Positions 8,454 to 17,769 of a stretch of DNA of 64,000 nt are shown one piece after another. The translations under genes and the position numbers were made by a program. This DNA comes from Chitinophagaceae bacterium (GTDB lineage Bacteria; Bacteroidota; Bacteroidia; Chitinophagales; Chitinophagaceae), in assembly GCA_947455605.1 (NCBI GenBank), contig CANGOX010000001.1, positions 1 through 64,000 of the forward strand. The letters are read 5' to 3'. The stretch's first letter is position 1. Every line of letters begins with the position of its first letter. The notes under the pieces were generated by a model, which had not been told where the DNA came from, did not search any database, and worked only from the letters and a program-made list of their open reading frames with translations.

Positions 8454-8759
8454 CTACGCTTGGGCCGTTGGCCCGCCGAAATTCATCGGTATCTCAATAT
8501 GCTCAAGGTCCTTGATGGTTCCGTTGGCAGCTTCAAAACGTTCTATATTCTCTGCCAGGGCTTTCATAAAACGCTTGGCATGCATGGGGGTGAATATGAT
8601 CCTTGATTTTACTTTGCTCTTAGGTGTGCTGGGCATCACGTTCACAAAATCGATCACAAATTCTGCATTACTGTGGGTGATGATGGCCAGGTTGGCATAA
8701 CTGCCTTCTGCTGTTTCTTCACTGATCTCTATGTTTAACTGGGTTGGTTGCTGTTCCAT
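8454..8759 (-). CDS. DUF3467 family protein
   Basis: The 101-residue acidic protein begins MEQQPTQLNIEI and contains the DUF3467 pattern: YANLAIITHSNAEFVIDF, then RIIFTPMHAKRFMKALAENI. It has no signal peptide or membrane segment. Function is unknown; the family is small and widespread in Bacteroidota. An ATG at 8801 would add 14 non-conserved residues, so 8759 is preferred. It converges on radC across repeat B. The C-terminus is rich in Gly/Pro/Ala. Confidence 0.85.
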   Translation of the reverse strand: MEQQPTQLNIEISEETAEGSYANLAIITHSNAEFVIDFVNVMPSTPKSKVKSRIIFTPMHAKRFMKALAENIERFEAANGTIKDLEHIEIPMNFGGPTAQA

Positions 8760-8841
8760 ATTATTCGATTGTCTGCAAATGTATAAAAAAGCACCCCTCA
8801 AACATAGTTAACACAGATATATTCAATCGCATGATCGCATA

Positions 8842-8874
8842 AAAAGAGGCCGGCAAAATTTGCCGGCCTCTTTT
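8842..8874 (-). terminator. Terminator of the susC-susD unit
   Basis: Perfect 13-bp stem AAAAGAGGCCGGC/GCCGGCCTCTTTT with a 7-nt loop, 25 nt past the susD stop. On the minus strand it ends in a T-run. Confidence 0.9.
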
Positions 8875-8899
8875 CTATATTCTTAAACCTATTGGGAAA

Positions 8900-10426
8900 T
8901 TAGTTAACGTCCCAGAAGATTTTAGATTTAAACGGATCAATTGTTCCCTGTGCTTTTACATTATCGCCGTTAGAACCCAACTCAGATGCTGGATAATACA
9001 GACGTAATGGCTTGTCAGCAGTAACCACTTGTGGTGACTGTGGTGTTACAGGTAATCTTGTTCTTCTGTATTCTGTCCAGGCTTCAAAACCATTGAAGTT
9101 AGCCAGTGCAAACCATTTCTGTGTTGCAATAGCAGCCAGTTTATCAGTTGAAGCAGCCCAGTCGCAGTTAGCAATAGCACTTGAAGTAAGTGTATTAGCC
9201 TGTGCAGTAGTGCTACCAACCAGACGGAAAGCCTGTCTAACACCTTCTTCATAATATGATTGAGCGGTTCCTGGCAGAGTAACTGCTGGGTAACGCTGCT
9301 TCAATTCTGCTAAGCAAAACTGAACTTCAGCTGCACTCATGATCACATAAGGTCTGCCGAACTCACCTTTTACAAGCAAGCTTGGTCCGAGTGAAGAAGA
9401 AGCAGAAGGAAGGAATCCAGAGCTTACGCCAAATGGAGTACCTGTATAGTTAGAAGCGATTTCTGCAGCAGTACTTACACCAGGGTTAGCAGAGTTTTCA
9501 CCGCCATTAGCATAACCAAAACGCTTTAAACGGAAAGTATCGTTATTAGCTTTTAAGGTATTTACAAAATACGCGGTTAAACGAGGGTAGTTGTTCAAAG
9601 CCAGTTTAGCACCGGTAGAACTGTAACCCCATGTGTTATAAACCGGGTTTGTGTGTCCGGCAACTGCTTCAAAACCTGGGTTCATCGCTACTTCTGCACC
9701 GGTGATCCATCCACCAGCACCAGAAACGATCTTGTTTACCTCAGCAGTGATATAAGCATCTCTTCCGGTGATCTTAGCCTGGTGAACCAGGATACGCAGT
9801 TTCAATGAATTGGCAAACTGGATCCATTTGGCATTAGAACCTTTGAAATAGATATCAGAAGAAGCATAAGAACTTGCAAATGCATTGGCTTTCAGATCTG
9901 CGATAGCATCATCCAGCATAGTGATCAGTCCTTCATACACTGTTTTCTGATCATCAAATTTAGGTGCTAAAGAAGCTACCCCTTTTAATGCATCAGTGAA
10001 AGGCACGTTTCCGTACATATCAACCAGGTGCTGGAAAACAAAGGCTTTCATCACTTTTGCAGGTCCTTTCAGATAACTCTGTCCGGCAGCATCAGCTCCA
10101 CTGATTACGTATTGGTAGTCCTGGAGGTTATCATAAAACCCATCCCAATAGTTAAAATCACCATTGGTAAAGTTGTATGCAAAAATGGTGGTAGACAGGA
10201 TATAACCATTAGACTGGGTCCAATGTCCTGACCAGTATTCACCGATTTCATTAGGACCAACCATGTTGGTACCGGTTACGTTTAAGGCATTTGCAATTAC
10301 AAATGCAGGGGTTGCTGTTGGCAGAGAGTTCGGATTGGTATTAACGTCTAAGAAAGATTTCTTACAACCCGTACCAAGAACTGCCGCTAACCCGAGGATA
10401 TATAATGATTTAATTTTCATTGTCAT
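8900..10426 (-). CDS. SusD/RagB family outer-membrane nutrient-binding lipoprotein
   Basis: This is a 508-residue lipoprotein with signal peptide and lipobox LGTGC (Cys about residue 21), so it is expected on the outer-membrane surface. The start of the mature part (CKKSFLDVNTNPNS) and the TPR-like helical body fit the SusD-like group with the NPN motif. These proteins cap the SusC channel and bind the ligand. ATGs at 10426 and 10420 are both possible. It lies 25 nt downstream of susC and ends before a strong terminator. No glycoside hydrolase, peptidase or sigma/anti-sigma pair adjoins it, so the ligand cannot be named. Confidence 0.93.
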   Translation of the reverse strand: MTMKIKSLYILGLAAVLGTGCKKSFLDVNTNPNSLPTATPAFVIANALNVTGTNMVGPNEIGEYWSGHWTQSNGYILSTTIFAYNFTNGDFNYWDGFYDNLQDYQYVISGADAAGQSYLKGPAKVMKAFVFQHLVDMYGNVPFTDALKGVASLAPKFDDQKTVYEGLITMLDDAIADLKANAFASSYASSDIYFKGSNAKWIQFANSLKLRILVHQAKITGRDAYITAEVNKIVSGAGGWITGAEVAMNPGFEAVAGHTNPVYNTWGYSSTGAKLALNNYPRLTAYFVNTLKANNDTFRLKRFGYANGGENSANPGVSTAAEIASNYTGTPFGVSSGFLPSASSSLGPSLLVKGEFGRPYVIMSAAEVQFCLAELKQRYPAVTLPGTAQSYYEEGVRQAFRLVGSTTAQANTLTSSAIANCDWAASTDKLAAIATQKWFALANFNGFEAWTEYRRTRLPVTPQSPQVVTADKPLRLYYPASELGSNGDNVKAQGTIDPFKSKIFWDVN

Positions 10427-10451
10427 TCTATTTATTGGTTAGTGAGTGTTA

Positions 10452-13400
10452 TTAGAACGTAAGGTTTACATTAAAGCCATACTGACGAACAGGAGGTGTT
10501 TGGCCAGTATTGCTGATACCGATACCGTTACCTGTTGTAAAGCTGAACTCAGGATCTACGAACTGGTTCTTCTTGTCTAAGATGGCGAATAAGTTCCTTC
10601 CGAATAATGCAACACTTGCATTTGTGAATACTTTAGTTTTTCTAACCAGGTTATTAGGCACATTGTAAGTGATATTGATATCTCTCAGTTTGATGAACCA
10701 GGCTGGAACCACAAAGTTTTCAGAAATCAAACGGTAGTTGTTAACCCATAAAGCATACTCTGGTTCACGAACACCAACTGTAGTGTTTGGAACAATCTTA
10801 CCTGAAGCGTCTGTATAAGCAGAGTTAGGGAAGATCTGTGGAGCTCTGTTCTCAGTCCATTTACCAGAACCGGTAAAGGTCATCTGACGGCCTAAGTCGC
10901 TATATAATACGTTACCACCGCGATACTCGAAGTTAAAGGTGAAAGAGAAATCACCATAAGCAAGTCTGGATCCCAGACCGGCAATATGACGTGGTAAAGT
11001 ACCACCTCTCTGGCTAAGACCAGCATCTCTTAAAGGATAACCGGTTGTTGCATTAACCAGTCTCATACCAGATCCCTGACCACCGGCAACAGGATCGCTG
11101 TACACATAACCATCAGATTTCATGATTGGGTAGCGCAGACCTTTGATGATATTGGTGTTGGCATAAGAGTAACCACTTAACAGGAACTCGTTGATACCTG
11201 GATACAGATCAACCACTTTATTGTCGTTGAAAGAGTATTTCAGGTTAATATCCCATTTCAGTTTGCTTTTGCGCAGAACCTGAACTTTCAGGTCAGCTTC
11301 ATAACCCCAGTTTTTCGCTTCACCTACGTTGATCAGCAAGTTAGAGAAACCGGTTGTGTTGGGAACTTTAACGGTGATAACCTGACCTTTTGAGTTTTGG
11401 TTATAAGCAGTAACGTCCAGGTTAACACGGTTGTTGAACAATTGGAACTCACCACCTACTTCGTAAGAAGTTACAAACTCTGGTTTCAGGTTTGCATCAG
11501 GTAATACGTTACCAACAGTCAGACCAACGGTATTTCCGAAAGGAAAGTTAGCTCCGTTAGGGTAAGTCAGATCCAGGCCATATAAAGGCACGTTATCGTT
11601 ACCGTTCTTATTGTAGTTAACACGCAGTTTTGCGTAGTTCAAAGTTTTGCTCTTCAGAGAAGGAACGGCATCTGTTGCAATGAAAGACAAGGCCGCACCA
11701 TAGTAAGGATAAGAGTATAAGCTCACATCCCTGTCTGATTTGTAGAAACGTGAAGTTGCATCATAACGGAAAGTACCGTTCAGGATCAGGAATCCTTTGT
11801 AGTTAGTGGTCAAATCCGCATAAGCACCGTATTTACGTTCTTGTGTGGATGATTCACTACCTGCAACGTTACCCTGTCTGTTGGCGATGTTATAAACACC
11901 CGGTACAACGATAGAGCTTGAAGAAACGTTGATAGATTTAGTAGTTCTCTGGTAAACGCTGTAACCTAATACCAAAGCATTTGAGAACTGACCGAAGTCT
12001 TTTTTCAATTGCGCCTGGAATTCATTGTTAACTACGTTCTCAGTAGAAGAATAATCAGCAACAGAACCTAACTGATCGGAGATAGCACGGTAGATACCGG
12101 GATAGTCATCCGCATGTTGCCATGGAGCAGGAATGTAAGCTGTGTTTTTTGCGTAATCAGAATACAGGAATTGCTCAACAGTATTCTTACCGGTACGTGA
12201 GTTGTTCATCACACCCAGTTTGTTGGTAAAGCTCAACCATGGCAATGCACGGTAAGTAACATCAAAGTTACCTGAGATATTTGCATCCTTATAACGCTGA
12301 CGCTGAGCATCTGCATTAAAGTAAGGGTTGTTGTAATAGTCATTGAAATAACCGTTTGGATTTGCAAACTGGTTAGTTCTCCAGTCTCTCAACTGATCCA
12401 AAGGAATGTGAGAAGCTGTGTTAATTACGTCATTGTAAAAGTCAGAACCTGTTCTGTCGTAGTTAGCCTGAGTAAAGCTGGCATTGAAGCTGGTGCTTAC
12501 TTTGTTATACTCTTTAGAAGCAGACAAACGTACACCGGTACGCTGGCTGATATCGTTTGGAACGATACCGGCAATTTTCTGATTTTCAACAGACATATAA
12601 TAAGTACCGGTTTCATCACCACCCTGGAAACTAGCCTGGTTGTTAACAGAAACACCGGTATTGAAAGCTTTTCTACGTGAATTTGGGGCATCTGCATAAG
12701 GGATAACCATTTTATCACCGGCAGCGTTGATCACACGGCCAATGATACGCATGCTTCCATCATAAGCATCACCATATTGCTGGTTCTCATAAGGTCTCCA
12801 GTTTTCTTTCATCCTCACCAGATAGTCTGAGCTATAACCGGCAGAACCGAAAGTGTATGGATAGTACTGAGATCCATTACCAAAAGTGGTCTGGAAAGCA
12901 GGTAAGTATGCAATATTTTCAAAGTTGGTAGAGTTTGAATAATTCACTTTCAACTTTCCTTTAGCACCTTTTTTAGTAGTGATTACGATCGCACCATTGA
13001 TACCGGCAGAACCATACAGCGTAGCTGCCTGTCCACCTTTCAGGATGGTAACACCATCGATATCATTAGGGTTGATAGTAGCCAGAACGGTACTGGTGGT
13101 TTGCATACCATCCAATACAACCAGAGCTTCGTTGTTACCGGTTAAAGAACGGTAACCACGTAAAACGATTTTAACAGAAGGATCTACGCTGTTGTTTACA
13201 TTGTAAACAGCCAGACCGGATACTTTACCTGATAAGGCAGCAGCCAGTTGCGGAGAGTGACCATTGGTAACTTCTTCGTTAGACACTTTAGCATAAGAGT
13301 AACCGATCTCTTTGCTTTTCTTTTTGATACCCTGGGCGGTAACTACCACATTTTCCAGTTCATTTACTTTCTTGGTTAAAGAAACGTTCAGAACGGAAGC

Positions 13401-13658
13401 TTTGCCTACCTTTTGTTCGTAGTCATTAAAGCCAACAGCAGTAAACACCAAAACAGTTGTTTCTGATGCGCTGATACGGTATGAACCGTTTGCGTCACCT
13501 ACTGTTGCAGTGCTGCTACCCTTAACTTTAACTGAAACATTGGGAACAGGCGCCCCGGAGTCATCTTTTACGGTACCCGTAACCGGACGTACCTGTGCAG
13601 TGACAGCTACAGAGAAACATAGCAACATCACTACAAGTGTAGATACAATTTTCTTCAT
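10452..13658 (-). CDS. SusC/RagA family TonB-linked outer-membrane transporter
   Basis: The 1068-residue protein has a signal peptide (about 1-21, ending VTAQ). It continues with a carboxypeptidase-D-like regulatory domain (about 25-105), a plug domain (about 110-230, with VVTAQGIKKKSKEIGYS) and a 22-strand-type barrel ending in NLTF. It imports a substrate captured by the SusD partner using TonB energy. It is upstream of susD on the same strand. The 346-nt gap to the divergent folD is AT-rich and should hold its promoter. No adjacent FecI/FecR-type regulator is present. Confidence 0.95.
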   Translation of the reverse strand: MKKIVSTLVVMLLCFSVAVTAQVRPVTGTVKDDSGAPVPNVSVKVKGSSTATVGDANGSYRISASETTVLVFTAVGFNDYEQKVGKASVLNVSLTKKVNELENVVVTAQGIKKKSKEIGYSYAKVSNEEVTNGHSPQLAAALSGKVSGLAVYNVNNSVDPSVKIVLRGYRSLTGNNEALVVLDGMQTTSTVLATINPNDIDGVTILKGGQAATLYGSAGINGAIVITTKKGAKGKLKVNYSNSTNFENIAYLPAFQTTFGNGSQYYPYTFGSAGYSSDYLVRMKENWRPYENQQYGDAYDGSMRIIGRVINAAGDKMVIPYADAPNSRRKAFNTGVSVNNQASFQGGDETGTYYMSVENQKIAGIVPNDISQRTGVRLSASKEYNKVSTSFNASFTQANYDRTGSDFYNDVINTASHIPLDQLRDWRTNQFANPNGYFNDYYNNPYFNADAQRQRYKDANISGNFDVTYRALPWLSFTNKLGVMNNSRTGKNTVEQFLYSDYAKNTAYIPAPWQHADDYPGIYRAISDQLGSVADYSSTENVVNNEFQAQLKKDFGQFSNALVLGYSVYQRTTKSINVSSSSIVVPGVYNIANRQGNVAGSESSTQERKYGAYADLTTNYKGFLILNGTFRYDATSRFYKSDRDVSLYSYPYYGAALSFIATDAVPSLKSKTLNYAKLRVNYNKNGNDNVPLYGLDLTYPNGANFPFGNTVGLTVGNVLPDANLKPEFVTSYEVGGEFQLFNNRVNLDVTAYNQNSKGQVITVKVPNTTGFSNLLINVGEAKNWGYEADLKVQVLRKSKLKWDINLKYSFNDNKVVDLYPGINEFLLSGYSYANTNIIKGLRYPIMKSDGYVYSDPVAGGQGSGMRLVNATTGYPLRDAGLSQRGGTLPRHIAGLGSRLAYGDFSFTFNFEYRGGNVLYSDLGRQMTFTGSGKWTENRAPQIFPNSAYTDASGKIVPNTTVGVREPEYALWVNNYRLISENFVVPAWFIKLRDINITYNVPNNLVRKTKVFTNASVALFGRNLFAILDKKNQFVDPEFSFTTGNGIGISNTGQTPPVRQYGFNVNLTF

Positions 13659-14004
13659 GTTTTTTTAGTTTTAGGATAAACTTTGAGTTGGCGAATATAA
13701 CCAAAAGTGTTAAAAATGTTAAAAAAGATATAATTCAACAGATTTTACAATCAGTTAACAGGCCCAACCCAGTTTAGACCATCGCGTTATCCGGAATGCT
13801 GCGTAAAAACTAAAAAAAAAGTTAATTACACTTTTATTTAATATTTAATTCAGTTTATTTTCAATTCACATGATAAATATATAAATACTACTGTTTGTTT
13901 AATTTGGCAGACTGACCTTGCAAACACCGGTACAAGGTTTTACTTACTTATTGTGGCTAAAAATTTGAGCTTGGCAATGGCATTTCTGATACTTTTGCCA
14001 TCCT
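13659..14004. other. Divergent promoter region between susC and folD
   Basis: These 346 nt contain no credible gene. The middle (about 13800-13900) is very AT-rich. A folD promoter is recognisable at its right end. For susC I see only a weak -7-like CACTTTTG on the minus strand without a well-spaced -33 element. No heptamer repeat occurs here. Confidence 0.6.
13964..13997 (+). promoter_or_regulatory. Bacteroidota-type promoter of folD, near-leaderless
   Basis: TTTG at 13964-13967 is followed after 22 nt by TACTTTTG at 13990-13997, matching TAnnTTTG. The folD ATG is only 8 nt after the last G, so the transcript would have almost no leader. Confidence 0.5.
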
Positions 14005-14880
14005 ATGTTACTACTAGACGGAAAAATTGCTTCAGCAGCAGTAAAAGCAGCCTTACAGGCCGAAACGCAACTACTGGTTCAATCAGGAAAAAGGGCCCCA
14101 CACCTGGCAGCTATCCTGGTAGGTACCAACGGTGCCAGTGAAACCTATGTAGCCAGCAAGATCCGGAACTGTGAAGAAACAGGAATCCGGTCTACACTGG
14201 TAAGGCTTGAGAGCGATGTTCAGGAATCTGTTCTGCTTGCAGCCATCGATCAATTGAATAATGATCCCGGCGTAGATGGGATTCTGGTTCAGCTTCCCCT
14301 GCCTAAACAGATCAGTGAACAAAAAGTGATCGAAGCCATCAACCCCACCAAGGATGTGGATGGGTTTCATCCCAGCAGTGCCGGTAAACTGGTGCAGGGG
14401 TTATCTACTTTCATCCCCGCCACTCCTTACGGCATCATGTTGATGCTCGAGTATTTTAATATTGAAACAAAAGGCAAACATGCCGTGGTTATTGGCAGAA
14501 GTAATATTGTAGGAAGGCCCATGAGTATCCTGCTCAGCAGCAACCAGCAAAGAGGCAACTGCACCGTAACCATTTGCCATTCACAAACCCCCAATCTGAA
14601 AGAGATCTGTTTGCAGGCCGATATTCTGGTAGCCGCTTTGGGCCGCCCGGAATTTGTAAAAGCAGATATGGTAAAAGAAGGTGCTGTTGTGATCGATGTG
14701 GGCATTACCCGTGTGGATGACGCAACAGCTAAAAAAGGATTCCGCATTAAAGGAGACGTAGCTTTTGCAGAAGTAGCCCCCAAAACATCGGCCATTACCC
14801 CTGTACCGGGTGGTGTGGGATTAATGACCATAGCGGGATTATTGAAGAATACTTTACAGGCGTATAAGCAGAACGCGTAA
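14005..14880 (+). CDS. folD: Bifunctional methylenetetrahydrofolate dehydrogenase/cyclohydrolase
   Basis: The 291-residue FolD interconverts 5,10-methylene- and 10-formyl-tetrahydrofolate with NADP+. Visible signatures are the catalytic Tyr-x3-Lys in TYVASKIRNC (about 50-59), the conserved block DGILVQLPLP, KDVDGFHP and the NADP-binding GRSNIVGRPMS. The C-terminal block is TPVPGGVGLMT. The length is normal. With glyA elsewhere in this window it supplies one-carbon units for purines. Its start is fixed by the promoter position and the family N-terminus. Confidence 0.96.
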   Translation: MLLLDGKIASAAVKAALQAETQLLVQSGKRAPHLAAILVGTNGASETYVASKIRNCEETGIRSTLVRLESDVQESVLLAAIDQLNNDPGVDGILVQLPLPKQISEQKVIEAINPTKDVDGFHPSSAGKLVQGLSTFIPATPYGIMLMLEYFNIETKGKHAVVIGRSNIVGRPMSILLSSNQQRGNCTVTICHSQTPNLKEICLQADILVAALGRPEFVKADMVKEGAVVIDVGITRVDDATAKKGFRIKGDVAFAEVAPKTSAITPVPGGVGLMTIAGLLKNTLQAYKQNA

Positions 14881-14881
14881 C

Positions 14882-14987
14882 GCTTAACGCTGAAGGCAGA
14901 AGGCTGAACGCTTTCGTGAATGGTCAATGGTGAATGGTGAATATTAATTTGACCTCCCTTATTGACAATTCACCATTCACCATTGAC
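14882..14987. repeat. Heptamer-armed inverted repeat C
   Basis: Starting two bases after the folD stop, 14882-14942 reads as about nine consecutive 7-nt units in one phase (GCTTAAC, GCTGAAG, GCAGAAG, ... TGAATGG). Bases 14923-14942 pair perfectly (20/20) with 14968-14987. It separates folD from queE, which lie on the same strand. Confidence 0.88.
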
Positions 14988-15002
14988 TGATTTTACTTTT
15001 TT

Positions 15003-15620
15003 ATGACAACTACCTTACCCACTACCACCCTACCCGTAATGGAAGCATTCTACACCCTGCAGGGCGAAGGCTTTCACCAGGGGCGTGCCGCCTATTTTAT
15101 CAGGCTGGGCGGTTGTGATGTAGGTTGTTTCTGGTGTGATGTAAAAGACAGTTGGGACGCTTCAAAACATCCGCAATTATCGATTGAGGAAATTGTAAAA
15201 GAAGCGAAAAAGTTTCCCGGACGCCTTGCGGTAATTACAGGGGGTGAACCTTTACTGCATGAGCTTGCTGTATTGACCCAGGCATTGCATGAGGCGGGTT
15301 TTGAAACCAATATCGAAACATCGGGTTCCTCTCCATTTAGTGGCAGCTGGGACTGGATCTGCTTATCTCCCAAAAAATTCAAAGCACCTTTACCTGAAAT
15401 CATTCCATTAGCGAATGAATTGAAAGTGGTAGTATATAATAAACATGATTTTGAGTGGGCCGAAACTTATGCGGCACAAGTGAATGCCAAATGCAAATTA
15501 TACCTGCAGCCTGAGTGGGATAAAGCGTCTGAGGTAACCCCCTTACTCATTGATTATATTAAGGATCATCCGAAATGGGAGTTGAGTCTGCAGGTGCATA
15601 AATACATTAATGTTCCCTAG
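15003..15620 (+). CDS. queE: 7-carboxy-7-deazaguanine synthase
   Basis: This 205-residue radical-SAM enzyme makes 7-carboxy-7-deazaguanine from 6-carboxytetrahydropterin in queuosine/preQ1 synthesis. The cluster motif is Cx3Cx2C within GGCDVGCFWCD (about 37-47). The substrate loop FYTLQGEGFHQGR and the SAM motif ITGGEPLL are present. The family length is about 200-240. The other que genes are not in the window. It is flanked on both sides by heptamer-armed inverted repeats, with no neighbour in an obvious operon. Confidence 0.93.
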   Translation: MTTTLPTTTLPVMEAFYTLQGEGFHQGRAAYFIRLGGCDVGCFWCDVKDSWDASKHPQLSIEEIVKEAKKFPGRLAVITGGEPLLHELAVLTQALHEAGFETNIETSGSSPFSGSWDWICLSPKKFKAPLPEIIPLANELKVVVYNKHDFEWAETYAAQVNAKCKLYLQPEWDKASEVTPLLIDYIKDHPKWELSLQVHKYINVP

Positions 15621-15629
15621 GGAGGAAAT

Positions 15630-15712
15630 ATTGAATATTGAACAAGGAATATCGAATTACGAAGTTGGTAATTCATTTAACCTTCAATATACCTTGTTCG
15701 ATATGCTATATT
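15630..15712. repeat. Heptamer-armed inverted repeat D
   Basis: Bases 15630-15664 read as units ATTGAAT, ATTGAAC, AAGGAAT, ATCGAAT, TACGAAG. The right side (about 15673-15712) is an imperfect inverted copy in which 18 of 21 positions match around the GAACAAGG core. It lies between queE and the OmpA-family gene. Confidence 0.75.
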
Positions 15713-15785
15713 CAAAACTTCTTTACCCCTAATTTTAACATCCTTTTCTTTCCTTTTTATCGAACTTGTGTGCATTAGAGAGCAT

Positions 15786-17696
15786 ATGAAATTATCCCTT
15801 TTTATTACCGCATTGTTAAGTTGTGTACTGGGCTTTTCGCAGGTGTATGATCCGGAGCATGTGAAAGCAAAAGCCGTTACACTGTATGAAAAAGCATTGG
15901 ATCAATTAAAGGATGGGGACCTGAAAGAGGCTGTTCCGGTATTGGTTCAGTCTATCAAAGAAGATTCCAATTTTGTAGATGCCTATCTTTCTTTAGCGGG
16001 TGCACTGGGGCAATTGAAAAAATATGACCAGGCGGTAAAACTGTATGAGAAAGCCAGGGCAAAGGATACCACTTATTTTATTTTATATAATCTTCCGTAT
16101 TCGATCAATTTAGCCGGGCAGGGAAAATTTGAAGAAGCTTCCAGAGCAGTGGATGCTTTTATGACCTACCCAAAACTGAATGAGCGAAGCATCAAAAGTG
16201 CTCAATACCGAAAACGTTGTTATGCATTTGCCATTCAATATGCCTCCCAACACAAAGACACCCATTATGATTTTACACCGGTGAATCTTGGGGATAGTGT
16301 AAACACGGCACAATCGGAATATTATCCTTCCGTAACCGTTACGGATAGTATACTGGTGTATACCAGATTGGGGGAACATGGCCGTGAAGATTTCATTGAA
16401 AGCCGGATTGATAAAAAAGGATTTGGCCAATGGAAAACGATCGATGGTGATATCAATATCGAAACCAACAAAGGTGCTTTATCTGTTTCACAGGATGGTG
16501 AATGGATGGTATTTGCAGCCGATATGATCGACCAGGGACACAGAAGTTTTGATATTTATATTTCTTATTACACCCCGCAAGGATGGAGTGAACCGCAGAA
16601 TCTGGGGCCGAATATCAATACTGATTTTTATGAAAGCGGACCAACACTTAGTCCGGATAAAAGGGCTTTGTATTTTGTAAGTAACCGCCCCGGTGGTTAT
16701 GGCGGAAGGGATATTTATGTGAGCTATCGCCAGCCCAATGGTAAATGGGGGCCGGCAACCAATATGGGGCCGGATATCAATTCTGCCGGTGATGAGCAGG
16801 CACCATTTATACATGCAGATAACCAGACACTGTATTATACATCGGATGGATTGCCGGGTTATGGCGGTTCTGATCTGTTTGTGATACGCAAGGGCATGAA
16901 TGGAGAATGGAGTAAACCGGAGAACCTGGGCTATCCGATCAATACTATTGAAAACGAGGGAAGTCTCGCTGTTTCTGCAGATGGATTGGTTGCTTATTAT
17001 GCGAGTGACAGAAGCGATAGCAGGGGTGGATTGGATCTTTATAAGTTTGATCTGCGGCCGGATATCCGTCCATTCAGAACCTTATATGTAAAAGGGAAAG
17101 TGATTGATAAGAAAACAAACAAAACATTGCCTTCCTCCGTAGAATTAACAGATAACAGTAATAACAAAGCCCTGATGAAAGTGCAGACAGATGAAATGGG
17201 TGAATACTTCATCACTTTACCAACCGGCAAGGATTATACGTTTACTGTAAACCGGAAAGGCTATTTATTTTACAGCGAACAATATGAATTGAGTAAGAAA
17301 GATGCCGACAGCGTTTATAAAAAAGATATTTACCTGCAACCGGTTGAGTTGAATATTGTGACCACACTTAATAATATTCAGTTCACCACCAATTCATACG
17401 AACTGCCAAGATCTGCTTCAATAGAACTGGATAAACTCTTACAGGTATTAAACGAAAATCCATCTTTAAAAGTGGAGATCGGCGGACATACTGATAATGT
17501 GGGTAAGGCAGAAGACAATCTGTTGCTCTCATCCAGCCGTGCAAAAACGATTGTAGATTATCTGGTAAACAAAGGCATATCTCTCCAAAGGGTAAGTTAT
17601 AAAGGATTTGGTGCCACCCAGCCGATAGCGGATAACAATACAGAAGCCGGAAGGGCCAAAAACCGGAGAACTACGTTTACGATCATTGGTTTATAG
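15786..17696 (+). CDS. OmpA-family protein with TPR and PD40 beta-propeller repeats
   Basis: From the ATG at 15786 this is a 636-residue cell-envelope protein. It has a signal peptide (MKLSLFITALLSC... ending GFSQ), two to three TPR-like repeats (about 20-130) and WD40-like PD40 blades (about 155-425). The blades repeat SPDKRALYFVSNRPGGYGGRD-like elements. A carboxypeptidase-regulatory-like beta domain (about 435-505) follows, then an OmpA peptidoglycan-binding domain (about 520-636, with GGHTDNVG and NRRTTF). The architecture matches T9SS-associated PorE-like proteins, but no other secretion genes are nearby, so a general envelope role is safer. An upstream ATG at 15768 precedes the signal peptide by six residues. 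Confidence 0.9.
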   Translation: MKLSLFITALLSCVLGFSQVYDPEHVKAKAVTLYEKALDQLKDGDLKEAVPVLVQSIKEDSNFVDAYLSLAGALGQLKKYDQAVKLYEKARAKDTTYFILYNLPYSINLAGQGKFEEASRAVDAFMTYPKLNERSIKSAQYRKRCYAFAIQYASQHKDTHYDFTPVNLGDSVNTAQSEYYPSVTVTDSILVYTRLGEHGREDFIESRIDKKGFGQWKTIDGDINIETNKGALSVSQDGEWMVFAADMIDQGHRSFDIYISYYTPQGWSEPQNLGPNINTDFYESGPTLSPDKRALYFVSNRPGGYGGRDIYVSYRQPNGKWGPATNMGPDINSAGDEQAPFIHADNQTLYYTSDGLPGYGGSDLFVIRKGMNGEWSKPENLGYPINTIENEGSLAVSADGLVAYYASDRSDSRGGLDLYKFDLRPDIRPFRTLYVKGKVIDKKTNKTLPSSVELTDNSNNKALMKVQTDEMGEYFITLPTGKDYTFTVNRKGYLFYSEQYELSKKDADSVYKKDIYLQPVELNIVTTLNNIQFTTNSYELPRSASIELDKLLQVLNENPSLKVEIGGHTDNVGKAEDNLLLSSSRAKTIVDYLVNKGISLQRVSYKGFGATQPIADNNTEAGRAKNRRTTFTIIGL

Positions 17697-17769
17697 CGTA
17701 TAAATACCTGATCGCCGTTTTCATTTTTTCAGGAACATTGGAAAATGTTTTATTGAAGAATAGAAAACC

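Noticed and set aside
8900-13658. Polysaccharide utilisation locus
   Set aside because: A susC/susD pair is present, but no glycoside hydrolase, lyase, sulfatase or hybrid sensor lies next to it.
15786-17696. Firm assignment as PorE of the type IX secretion system
   Set aside because: Domain order fits, but the same architecture is common in other envelope proteins, and no por genes adjoin.
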